NCBI GenBank assembly: GCA_022315425.1
Contig: JAIUPT010000036.1
Location: forward strand, 248,001-312,000
Source: Pseudevernia furfuracea
Lineage: Eukaryota > Ascomycota > Lecanoromycetes > Lecanorales > Parmeliaceae
DNA length: 64,000 bases
Direction: 5' to 3'
Both the position numbers and the translations under genes were made by a program. Shown here piece by piece: positions 54,838 to 64,000 of the stretch (its first letter is position 1; every line of letters begins with the position of its first letter). Under the pieces are notes generated by a model that saw nothing but the letters and a program-made list of their open reading frames with translations, made no database searches and was not told where the DNA came from.

Positions 54838-55638
54838 AAGAAGCATAAAAATTGTTATGATTGCGTGGCGTCGGCAGGCTGCTGTGAGACTTCTCTCAAG
54901 ATACCCCTTTGATATTTCTAGTCTTTCCGACGCTGCCAATCACTTCCTTCTAGACCATCTGCATCCAGCCCTCAGGACATGCTCCCGACCTTCTTTGAAC
55001 TTTGAAGCCCATTTCATGGGTCAATGCTTGCCGTAATCTTGGTAAGTGTCTTACGTTTGCAGTCTACGGTCACATAACATATAATAGCTACAAATCCCTT
55101 CTATTTTTTCGGTCATAGAAGGAATGACTATGCGCACTCCACTTGAATCGTCATCAACTGCTCATTTTCCAACTAAACAAAAGGCAAGAATAATTGCATG
55201 AAATCCACGCAATCCGTTCGTATAAAGCGTATTGACAAACTAGACGAATCCTTCGATAAGAAGTCTAGATGAGATACTTTTTTGATGCGCGAGTACCAGA
55301 AGAATTACTAGCTCACCAAAGATCGAACCCATAGACTCTCCTTGAGGGCCAAATCTGCACGAATCCTAGGAATCTCGTAACCTTAAGCCGGGTGTCTTGG
55401 CGACCGTATTCAAAAAACGATACATCTACGATGTGGAAAAACAAGTGTGCATATCCTACTCGAACCAGGCCCGGTAGAACATGAACGAGGCCTTTACAGG
55501 GACTCGTAGCTACCGTAACTAGAGACCATCAATTCCACCCTTCACAGGACGAATTCTCCTCGTCCGCCATCTTCACCAGCGAAAGTTGACGAGGGGTCTA
55601 GCCAACTGTCTTTGGTGTCTTCCATTTCTGCGAAGCCC
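54838..55638. other. Convergent 3' intergenic region
   Basis: About 0.8 kb between two convergent genes; no gene, repeat or tRNA could be supported. Confidence 0.5.
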
Positions 55639-56010
55639 TCATTTTTCAGCATCCGAAGGCCAGAGCCACCCCACCCCGACGAGAACACCACCAACAGCAA
55701 GCGGCAGCCCCACAATCCCGATGGCGACGTTTCGTGCAAGGGTCCTATGCTCCTCACTAATAGTTTGACCTTCCTTTCTCACGCGCTCCCTGAGCATGTC
55801 TGGTGTCGTCGCGCTAAGTTCTGTGATGAGATGGCCGAGCGATGGGCCTGAGAGGGAAGGTTTGTGCTTTGCGGATGCCAGTGTGGTTTCATCGGCGCTG
55901 CGGCGAGGAGTGTGGGAGAAGCGGACGGTTCTGGGGAGGCGAGAGCACAGACTGTATTGGCGGAGGAGCTGTGGATGCAGGGTTGGTCGGTATGCTAGTG
56001 TGAAAGACAT
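55639..56010 (-). CDS. Small mitochondrial inner-membrane-like protein, 123 aa
   Basis: An intronless ORF. The N-terminus is rich in Arg, Ser and Leu without acids (SLCSRLPRTVRFSHTPRRSA), a typical mitochondrial presequence. The middle is amphipathic (TPDMLRERVRKEGQTISEEH) and the C-terminus has a single membrane helix (NVAIGIVGLPLAVGGVLVGV) ending WPSDAEK. This layout suits small respiratory-chain assembly factors or accessory subunits, but I cannot name it. A CACGTG palindrome lies about 106 nt upstream. Confidence 0.7.
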   Translation of the reverse strand: MSFTLAYRPTLHPQLLRQYSLCSRLPRTVRFSHTPRRSADETTLASAKHKPSLSGPSLGHLITELSATTPDMLRERVRKEGQTISEEHRTLARNVAIGIVGLPLAVGGVLVGVGWLWPSDAEK

Positions 56011-56115
56011 GATGTTTCAGTGAGGTGCCAGTCTAATAAGATCGTGAGCTTCATGAGTCATGGACTTACGCCAAGCCAATGCTGGAGCTGACTCAGCTGA
56101 TTAGTGTTCTCGAGC

Positions 56116-56127
56116 AATCACGTGATT
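56116..56127. promoter_or_regulatory. Palindromic E-box AATCACGTGATT upstream of small mitochondrial gene
   Basis: The same 12-bp palindrome as at 6137-6148, also about 100 nt upstream of a minus-strand start. In fungi Cbf1-like bHLH sites (TCACGTGA) control sulphur and respiratory genes, which would fit a mitochondrial protein; this is inference. Confidence 0.5.
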
Positions 56128-56298
56128 AATGATTCCCTTGTACCTGGGTTCATTTATTGATATAAAAAAGGATAGTTCACAGCGGAATAACAGCTTCAGC
56201 AGAGCATGTTTGTCCTGAATGCCCATTTGGGAGCATTGGCATCTTGAGAAGCTTCGGCCATTTAAAGTCCCACTCTACAACATGCTCTCAGACGTTCA

Positions 56299-56950
56299 GG
56301 CGTTCCCCTCAATTCACAGCACGCTCTCCAATCTCTGCTTGACATCTTCCCATTCATCAAGTCCAAATCCACGTCGCAGTCTCACTAGGCGCGCAACGAA
56401 CAATGTACGATGCCTGCTTCTCGCACACGCCCCACGACCCATAACCAGCAGCCACAAGAGGAGCGACGACGAAGTTGGGGTAGCTCCAGATGTGAGATCG
56501 ACACTGAGAGAATGTTTGAGTTTCGAGACGAGTATGCTAGAGCCGGTGGCCGAGAACGTAAAGTCCTGAAGTATGCCTTTCACGTACCTTAGATGATCGC
56601 TCCGAGCCGGAATGCTTCTCCCAGCTCATCGTTACTATTGATAAGACCCTCATCAGGTATATATTCAACAGGTCCAATCGTCAGTAATTGATGTTGAATG
56701 GAATAATAAGCTTCAATGAACTCCTCCGGATCTAGTCTCGCATCACTCGTGAGAAGCGCCTGCTCCACTACTGTGGGAAAGCTACGAAGTTCTATGAGTA
56801 CGTCGACGCTTCGAGGCAATAGAGTTCGTAACTCCACGTGAGAGGTAGGCGAGTCGGGGAGTGTGTCATAGGCCGAGAGATGGGGGTTTGAATAGATGGC
56901 GCGACGGTGGGACAGGTCGAAGTCTAGAAGGGCGCTAAGCACCCACCACG
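56299..56950 (-). pseudogene. C-terminal remnant of a fungal-specific transcription factor
   Basis: The relic begins after an acceptor-like GAGCAG with RWWVLSALLDFDLSHRRAIY and continues PRSVDVLIELRSFPTVVEQA and DPEEFIEAYYSIQHQLLTIG to EAFRLGAII, then a stop. After a shift of frame near 56592, DFTFSATGSSILVSKLKHSL and LLLWLLVMGRGAC and WEDVKQRLESVL follow, then TGA at 56314-56316 where the family normally has Trp (LWxD), then IEGNA and a final stop. This is the end of the regulatory domain of Zn2Cys6-type factors (DUF3468 style). No zinc cluster or N-terminal two-thirds can be found upstream. Confidence 0.7.
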
Positions 56951-57252
56951 CTGCTCAAATAAACCCTCAGATGTGCACAGTCCCGGCCTTGAGAGGCTTG
57001 GACATCAGTCCATGTCTTGCGTCACTCGTCGTCTCTGGCAGCTGGGCAAGAATTTCGCATTTGATCGCCAAACGCTATCAGACTAACTCACAGAAACTCG
57101 AGTCAATCCTCAAAAGCACCACCTCAGCAATTTCATGTGTCACGATGCACAGATGATTCTTTGTGCAAATTTTGTTTGGCGTATGTACAGCTTTCTTCAA
57201 CGTACTGCTAAATCAGTTCCACCGAAATCGCGTTCCAGACACGAGAAAGCTA

Positions 57253-58579
57253 TTAGACTAAGGTATCATCCGATAGCTCCGGACCCTCTCTGATGCCGGA
57301 ACCTTGCATCGGCTCAGGTCTCTGTACCTTGAAGAATGCATCATCCCAACGACTCTCTGTCTTCGTTTGATAGGAGTCCTTGTCAATCTCCCCGCCTCCA
57401 TCCACAACCGTACCGTCCGGTCTCTGAAGAGTGTCTTTGCTCTCCAGTTTGATCGAATTCCTTGGATCACTCTTGAAGATCGAGAGGTGGCCTAGTTGAG
57501 GCGTGTTATTGCTCGAGGATCTCCATCGCTTTGGGAGAGCTGCGTTCAAGACTGGTAGAGAAGCGGCGACGATTCCGAAGAAGATATCGACGATAATCCA
57601 GGTCAACTCTTGTTGAAATGTCCAGGGGAAGTCGAAATCTGTATAGGTACGGGCCTGAACCACCTGTCTCATCACGCTGCCAATGCAAGAAAGCGCGCCA
57701 ATGGAGAACAGAAAGCCCAATCTGATCTTCGTTCCCGTGGACATTCTCATCTGATACAGAACGATCAGCGGTACTGTCAAGAGAGCGAAGTCGAAGGTAC
57801 TGTGGATGATCGCTAAGCCATATCCCAGCTTGTTCCCGTTGAGACATTTGTTAGCCGTAGGATGACGGCCCAAGGCAGCGAGGCTGAATTTGAGGTCGAC
57901 GGGCCCGGAGCATTGGAAGAGTTCCGTGAACAGGGCGGTGATCATGAAACCAACGATGAGAGCGAGGAAAACATAGTGGGCGATCATCCAGCTGTGGGAT
58001 GTGAGACCCGTCAGGCGGCGGTTGAAAAACACAATCGAAACTTTGATCAGGCCAACTGCCATCCAGAAGATTACTATGCTGATGAACCCAAGCTAGATTG
58101 AGCGCAACGTGATCAGCTTCACTGCTCGCGATGCTATCCTTCGAATGCTTCCGTAAGGAGAAACTAACCTCGTAAAACCAATTGAGCTCTTGATAAGTCA
58201 TATCATAGATATGCTTCCCAGCCCCTCCATAAACCACCTGCCCGATCGCCACGGCCATGTACGCCACAGTGGCCAACGCAGCGGGGATAATGACAAAATC
58301 GTCATACCCGACCTTCAAATCCCTCCGGAAGTACCTCAGGCACAGGCGTGCACCGGTGATCAGGACCACCAATGCCATAGCTACGGACGTGGAAGCAACC
58401 ATGCTTGGGCCCCGAGAGACATAGTGAGAGTTTGGCGGCCGTTGGACGGGCGATGGGAAGCCGTGACTTGGATTCAGTTCCTCATCCGGTATGCCGAACC
58501 ATCGGGCCAAGCCTCGGATGATGAACCAGTCGTCTTGGTTGCTGGGAGGTTGGCCGAAAAGGGCGGAAGGCGGAGACAT
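57253..58579 (-). CDS. Rhodopsin-domain integral membrane protein (SAT4/PTH11-like)
   Basis: Exons 58579-58169 and 58092-57253 (76-nt intron) give 416 residues. After about 60 polar residues seven hydrophobic helices can be traced: MVASTSVAMALVVLITGARL, then FVIIPAALATVAYMAVAIGQ, FISIVIFWMAVGLIKVSIVF, YVFLALIVGFMITALFTELF, IIHSTFDFALLTVPLIVLYQ, RLGFLFSIGALSCIGSVMRQ and LTWIIVDIFFGIVAASLPVL. The loop signatures GYDDF after helix 1, FQCSGP after helix 4 and the helix-7 ending NAALP are those of the fungal rhodopsin-domain family. Members include putative GPCR-like sensors of host or nutrient signals. The Ser/Lys/Asp-rich C-terminal tail (about 95 residues) is cytosolic. No CFEM domain is present. 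Confidence 0.87.
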
Positions 58580-59889
58580 GCTGAGTGGGAAAGGTGCAGG
58601 TAGGGTTTCAAGGGAAGGGAGGGAGAAGACGCGTTACGAAAAGATGGCTGAACGAGAGGGGGGGTGATGAGGCCGGAGAAGAGAGGAAGAGCATGGGGAG
58701 GATTAGAGAAGAGCCACTTGATTCGATCCAGGGGGGAAGAAAGGGGAGACGGAAAGTTATAACTATGTAACGACCAAGAACGCCTGCCACAAGAGCTTGC
58801 GCCATGGTGCAAGATGAAGGAGACGATGAGCGTTGCGATCGCGGTGAGTTGGTGACAGTTTTACAGGAAGCTTTCGGCAGCAGGGCCATTCTAAATCTAG
58901 TCCAAGCCATGATCTCCAGGAATCGAATCAACTTCCCAGCTTCCCCAGGTTCACAAATGACTTTGCAAAATGCGTCTTTGGGACGTGAAGAGATTGTCTT
59001 GGGCCTTGATTGGTCAATCGGAGTTCTGGCCGCCGGTTAGTTGGGTGTTGGTGCGGCGTTTGGGTCCACGCCAGAAGCTTAGCAGGAACGTCAAAGGACG
59101 TTTTTAGGGGTACGGGATTGGTGCGCATCTCGGCAAGCCTTTGTGGAAACGTCCATGTGCTCTGGGCGTCCAGGGATTTGCGATGCACGTTCATCGTCCC
59201 CACGAGAATCCTCCGATAGCACGTGAATCGAGTCTCTAACCCGAGCGTCGATCGGATGGCTCTTCCTGGTTGTGACTTGTGAGGTTGGAGGGATACCGTG
59301 CGCTGATGAGGCTGATGTGGCACTTTACGTACTCGTGCGGCGGTAAAACCACTTTCTGGGCAGGGGTCGGGGAGTGTCCCCCAATCGATGCGGGTCGTGA
59401 TTCTCTCCGTCAGTGAAAAAGTCAATGAACCTGAGTGGACAACCCAATTGGTGGGTACATCCGCGCCGGACTGCAAAGAAGAGGGATGTACTTTTCCTAG
59501 CGAGTAACGACTATTGAATTTGTAAGAACGTCTTTGAATAGCGCAATTATTCTTTTTCATGTTATTGAGATTGCATCTCTCGTCGTTCGAGAAGTATTGC
59601 GTTGCGAAAGTAGATGTTTTGCCAGTGGTGGTCGCAAGGTCAGGAGACACTACGGTATCAGGCCTCTCAAGGCTACCGTCACACAGTCAAGCACCCGCCC
59701 ATGTGGAAGCCACGTAGGGAGATGGACCAGCTCGCCCTCCTTTACACGCGCCGTGAATTTCTCTCCGCTCTTTAAAATCCACTTTTGTCTGTCACACCCC
59801 CAGATCCAGCTCATTCATAGCAAGTAGTATTTCAAGGCGACACGCACTGTCATCCACGATACACGACCCCTCTCAATCCCTCAACCTAA
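58580..59889. other. Intergenic, no credible gene
   Basis: About 1.3 kb upstream of the rhodopsin-domain gene and downstream of the secreted-protein gene. ORFs overlap on both strands without domains. The minus-strand ORF at 58928-59650 is the longest, but its composition is that of random sequence and it has no signature. Confidence 0.45.
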
Positions 59890-60894
59890 TCACGAAGTCA
59901 CCACATCGGCACTGTCTGGAGTACCCACCCCTGGACGAATTTGCCACTTCAGTACCCCCCCTCCCACTACCATACGATCAATGAAGACAAACATATCCGC
60001 CTCAGTCCATTGACTACCTTGCGAGATCATCCAGCTAGGTAGTTGCGTGAGTAGCTCGATCAATTGCTCATATTCAAAGAAAGGTCCTTCAGGCCCCAAG
60101 TCCGCTCGTTCCTTGAAGTTCAGGTACGCATTAAAAGTGCGGCTGTTCACGAAGAAATCTTGTACGCGCTCGGCCTTGGAGTGCGGAGCTGCTTTGAGGA
60201 TGCCTGTGAAGAGAGTCATGAAGACGTTGGACTCGCCGATTGTGCGGCCGCCGAGTTCGAAAGAGAAGGTCATTCGATCGTTGGCCCGATCGTTAGTCGT
60301 AGCATCTGGCAGGGTATCTACTGAGACGGACAAGCTGCCTTCTCGCACGCCGTGACCAGTCCCGTTCTTCGTACCGCCTTCTATGCCGAGAGCGCCATAG
60401 ACGCCATTGTTGAACCCAACCCACCCGACCAAAGCCCCCTTTGAGTACAACTCATAGTTCCTAGGCCGGAAGTCATTCGAAGCGACCATCAAATGAACAA
60501 CTTTGTATATTCCCCAAATCGCATATTTCCGCATGGCCAGGGTAGATTCAACCACCATCGAAGGCCCGATGACGTCAATCGAGACCTGCTCGTAAGAGCG
60601 CCAGGAATGAGATTGCTGTTCTTCATCGAAATCTGCAAGCGCAAGGAGCCCGAGGGCGTGGAGGGTCAGGGCGAGGGTGACTCGCTGATTGAGTGCAGGT
60701 TCATCAAGTGGGAAGTTGGGCATGATTTTGAAGTAGTCGGGGATGACTGCGGCAAGCGTTGAGTTGAGAAGGCTATTGTTGGTGTCGCTGATATTGAGCG
60801 CTGATATTGGTAGGATCTGCGGGGATGGGGCGCCTCTAGATAGGGTCAACAAGCATGTGAGAAGGAAGACGCATTGTTTCGAAGGTAGGCACAT
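59890..60894 (-). CDS. Secreted protein of unknown function, 334 aa
   Basis: An intronless ORF with a clear signal peptide (MCLPSKQCVFLLTCLLTLSR, likely cleaved after RGA at about 22). N-glycosylation sequons are present in NISDTNNS, LNST and KNGTG. There is no further membrane helix, so the product should be secreted or wall-bound. Segments such as YAIWGIYKVVHLMVASNDFR and LYSKGALVGWVGFNNGVYGA look folded and conserved, with an even mix of strands and helices, but I do not recognise the family. No cysteine-rich effector pattern is seen; cysteines are confined to the signal peptide. It stands in tandem with the gene at 61221, 326 nt apart. Confidence 0.75.
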   Translation of the reverse strand: MCLPSKQCVFLLTCLLTLSRGAPSPQILPISALNISDTNNSLLNSTLAAVIPDYFKIMPNFPLDEPALNQRVTLALTLHALGLLALADFDEEQQSHSWRSYEQVSIDVIGPSMVVESTLAMRKYAIWGIYKVVHLMVASNDFRPRNYELYSKGALVGWVGFNNGVYGALGIEGGTKNGTGHGVREGSLSVSVDTLPDATTNDRANDRMTFSFELGGRTIGESNVFMTLFTGILKAAPHSKAERVQDFFVNSRTFNAYLNFKERADLGPEGPFFEYEQLIELLTQLPSWMISQGSQWTEADMFVFIDRMVVGGGVLKWQIRPGVGTPDSADVVTS

Positions 60895-61220
60895 CGTGCA
60901 AAAAAAAACAAGGCTGAGTGAAGGTTCCGAGGAGAAGATATGGCAGCAATTCAGAGTTTACTCTGGTATGATAGAGTAACATACTCATGAGGTGCTGGGG
61001 GGAAGGTAGCTCATTGTCGCTTCGAGAAACATTGATGGAGTATGCGAGCAGGCGACACGCGAGCAGCATTCTCATATGCGCGGTTGACGCCACTTATGAT
61101 TGGAGTGAAATCGTCCAATGGAGTTTTGCAGAAAGTGCTTACAAAGCGCAATACGTTATTTTTCTGTGGACCACGAGCATATTGGATTCCGCTTGAGACA
61201 TTCAATTCCTTGAAGTCCTA

Positions 61221-63478
61221 TCAATCGTTGAAATCTCCTTCAACGAACCCCTCATCATCTTCGTCATCATCATCATCCTCATCGGCACTTGGAAAGATGG
61301 ACTGTAGAGACTCAGAATTGCCGATCTGCGTACGAGACTCCGTCGACTGTCTCGTCTGCATCTTCATGTGTCTTGCAGTCAGAACGCTGTCAGCACCATC
61401 ACCAGCGTCTAACGGAAGCGTCAGATGATCTTCACGTGGGATGTACTTGATGGCCTGTCGACTAGCCAAGGCGCTGGTAACCAGTACCTTGAAGACGGCG
61501 CAAACTTCTGGGTCACGGGTAAGGGTGTTGAGTGTTTCTAGTATCCATCGGAGGTCTTCTGCCCACTCCGAAGTTTCGTAGAGAGACACGCCATCAATGA
61601 CGCAGACGAGGACGATACCTTCTGGCAGGTCTTTGACCAATTCGCTGAATAAAGCGCATAGGCGAGCTATACCAAATCGCTGGAGTTCGTGGTATTCACT
61701 GTTGTCCGTAAAGCCGACACGGAAGGCATGGAGACTGAGGAGCTGTGCCAGAAGGGCCCGAAGAAGTCCACCTGGGCCGCTCAGGTCATCACTCCTCGTT
61801 GTATGTAATCCGCAAAAATAGTGAATGCAAAAAGCTCCCTCGTCGCTCAAGCTTTGAGCAAGCAGGGCAGAAACGTATGTCATGGCCGAAGTCCGCTCTA
61901 CAGCTGACTGACCATTTCCATCAACCAGCAGAAAGATCCGTGACGCCGAAGTAAGCCAAGTTTGAAATTTTGGCGACCGCATCAGTAGACTGCCGCGATT
62001 GTGGTAGGAGAGATCAGCAGCTCGGCCAAGGCGAAGCATACTGGTGAGTTCCTTTGCAATTTCAGTGCGATTTATGGCCAAAAGTTCGAGGAGTTGCTGG
62101 GATTCGAGGATCATGCCATGTTTGTCGTGAGCCTGCGCTTCCTCTAGGTCTTCAAGTCTTGCCAACACAAGCTCTCGCTTCTCGACCCCTATCTTCTGTC
62201 AGTGCCTCCTCTTGGTGGGGAACGCTTGAGTATAGTCAGTGCTCCGCTGAATCTTACATTCTTTGTTTCGGAGGTTATCTTGCAATAGCAATTCCATGTT
62301 CTTTTGCATCTTCTGGATCATTTCGGTGAGAGTCGCTTGGTTGACTTCCATACGCGTGATTCCAGTCCGCGAGACAGCTGAATCTTCTTTGATCTTCCTG
62401 GTATCTGATTGAATCGCAGTTGTTCCTGCCTTGATGTCGGTTGCGAGGTGGACAGTCTCTTCTGCCTTAGATTCCGTTCTAGCGATCGCCTCCCTCTCTA
62501 GCCTGTTAATGCAGCGCTGTACAGAGGCCGATTGTTTTTCGACATCGTTGACCTTTTCATCTAGAGACCTACCATATCGTGGGCCTTGGCAAAGGGCTTT
62601 TATTTGTTTCCCTTCACGCCATGAGCAGCGCATCGGATGACGGTGTGATGCTGTACATGGACACTTACAGCCACCTGTCTCGACGAGCCACTCCATCATG
62701 TCCATGATCGCGACGAGTATTGCAATGTATAGCTCCGTGACTTCATGTTGCAAGGACTGATCGCTCGGGCAGAATTCGCAGCACTTCTCCGCGTCGTAAA
62801 TCTTGGACGGTATTCCCTCAAAGGTCTCCAGTATCAATTGTCTCCTGTTGCTCATCCGACTTGCAGCCTATGTTTCTGTTACAGACAGAAACCAGTTTCG
62901 ACTAAAATCCTAACACTAACCCCAAAGATCAAGGAAAGGCCGGCAAAGAGAGTCTTGTATTGACCCTCGGGTATGAAATTGAGGAAGGGAGTTACTGAAG
63001 GAGCATTGTCTCCAGTCATCCTGCCAACTTTTCTGGACACACCCTTCCATCCTTTGGCCTTGCTCTCGTACTTCTGATGAGCATATTTATACTCCGCCAT
63101 GACATCGTCCCAACCGAGAGACTTGCTAATGTCGAGATCCTTAAGCTCTTTCTTGGCAGACTGTTGGCAGATCTCCAATGCTTTCAAAAAGCGGTCCGAA
63201 TGAGATTGGAAGACGTCGATCCTGCTCCTCGGGGCCAATTAGACAAACGGAAATTCTTTTCGAGAGCCATTGCAGCGATTGCGCCCATTATGCAACAAGG
63301 GTAGATACTGAACTCACTCCTGTTTCTTCTGGGGTGTGAGTTGCGCTCGCTGGTCGTCGTACCGAGAAAACGAGGAGAAAGCGGGGTGCATTTGACTGCC
63401 GTTCTCAGCGAGCCATGCTTTAGCCTCTGGTTGGCCGCTGTCCCGGGGAACAAAATATGCATCTCTGTAAGAAGCCAT
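61221..63478 (-). CDS. DUF7708 / STAND-like (NACHT-related) fungal protein, 5 exons
   Basis: Exons 63478-63318, 63221-62921, 62867-62669, 62560-62258 and 62188-61221 keep phase and give 643 residues. The N-terminal helical domain reads GWKGVSRKVGRMTGDNAPSV, PFLNFIPEGQYKTLFAGLSL and IPSKIYDAEKCCEF, the pattern of fungal DUF7708 proteins. A coiled coil follows (VEKQSASVQRCINRLEREAI to MIQKMQKNMELLLQDNL). The C-terminal domain has a P-loop position occupied by FLLVDGNGQSAVERTS (no GKT/S), a Walker-B-like LVCVIDGVS, IHYFCGLHT and GPGGLLRALLAQLL. The tail is acidic (DEDDDDDEDDEG). The fourth exon follows a 108-nt stop-free intron (62561-62668), so retention would add 36 residues. Such proteins are candidate fungal NLR-like receptors, but nucleotide binding is doubtful. 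Confidence 0.75.
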
Positions 63479-64000
63479 AGAGATTGGAAATTACTCGCAC
63501 TTGAAAACTTGGGTTCCTAATGGCACAAGCAGCACATCTGAGCACACACTTGAGAGATTCCTGGATCCCTTCTAGACGGGCGATGGCGAGAACAAGGCTC
63601 CAGCCTTATCAGGCAAACGAACCTTTTCGGGCTACCAGGGGTGCCATAAGATGAACATACATACTAGTCGTCCGTAGGATGTATGCACAAGAGAGTCTAG
63701 ACTTATCTCAGGCGAGCTGAGATGTTACCCCCACCAATAACGCTTATCAGACCCCGCTCGGGCTTCCCAGACTGCCAAGGCCCATCTCGATCCAGCAGGG
63801 GTAATAACCAATGAATTTGAGTAGTAGCCAGGGGATCAACAGTCCAAGACAACATAAATAGGTACGAGAGCACCGGATGTGTTCGGCTTTGACCTTTTCT
63901 GACCTGGGCCTGTCCGATAAGCTGCAGGAAGAAGGAATGCCCCGGTTTCATAAGGGATAAAAGAGTATATGCCCTGTGATTCGTTCAATGATCAATGATC
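63479..64000. other. Right-edge intergenic region
   Basis: 522 nt upstream of the DUF7708 gene. The minus-strand ORF at 63703-63951 has no domain or splice partner and was not called. Confidence 0.5.

Noticed and set aside
55316..55332. GGGTTCGATC-like string on the minus strand, possible tRNA
   Set aside because: The flanks do not pair into a T-stem and no other tRNA arms are present.
58928..59650. 240-codon minus-strand ORF
   Set aside because: Even amino-acid composition without hydrophobic periodicity, no domain and no splice-compatible neighbours; best explained by chance.
1..64000. CRISPR array or prokaryotic defence system
   Set aside because: Spliceosomal introns and eukaryotic gene families throughout; the tandem repeats found (28, 95 and about 110 bp) have no unique spacers.

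Overview
The window looks like nuclear DNA of a filamentous ascomycete (Pezizomycotina). The reasons are genes on both strands with short introns (about 45-110 nt, GT-AG ends, internal CTAAC/CTGAC-type branch sites), fungal-only families (SPT20 with its Gln-rich tail, a PTH11/SAT4-like rhodopsin-domain protein, a DUF7708/STAND-like protein, a fungal MIF-domain protein) and many broken accessory genes. A leotiomycete is my guess, but no marker settles the class. All product names rest on recognised motifs, not on a database search.

Left end (1-9 kb), a small terpenoid-type cluster in decay: a class II/class I diterpene cyclase running off the left edge (DADD and DEYIE motifs present, at least four frameshifts), a divergent glutathione S-transferase with three indels, an apparently intact cytochrome P450, an opposite-strand P450 relic reduced to an I-helix piece fused to a heme-binding piece, and an apparently intact Dal5-type MFS transporter.

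9-11.5 kb: a POA1-like ADP-ribose-1''-phosphatase and the kinetochore protein MIS12, convergent. 11.5-18 kb is gene-poor: AT-rich relic sequence, an ankyrin pseudogene with a 28-bp duplication, acidic ORFs of unknown origin, a 95-bp triplication and a repeated hydrophobic unit.

18-33 kb, mostly housekeeping or conserved genes: MIF-domain protein, a small conserved protein with a possible GC-AG intron, CENP-X/MHF2, a bromodomain protein, a four-helix membrane protein, SWC5, an unknown zinc-knuckle protein and a C2H2 regulator. 33-35.8 kb shows no credible gene.

35.8-48.4 kb: eIF2B gamma and PEX22 (divergent), SPT20 (interrupted by an in-frame TGA), an intronless PPR protein, and a histidine phosphatase whose RHG motif is built from micro-exons.

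48.9-57 kb, a second graveyard interleaved with intact genes: a NACHT-ankyrin relic, a PQ-loop membrane protein with two nonsense codons, and the C-terminal remnant of a fungal transcription factor. The WRAP73/Wdr8-like gene and a small mitochondrial protein lie between them. The right end carries a rhodopsin-domain membrane protein, a secreted protein of unknown function and a five-exon DUF7708/STAND-like protein. Exon boundaries were worked out by hand from splice signals and reading phase; where I give exons and a residue count, the phases add up.
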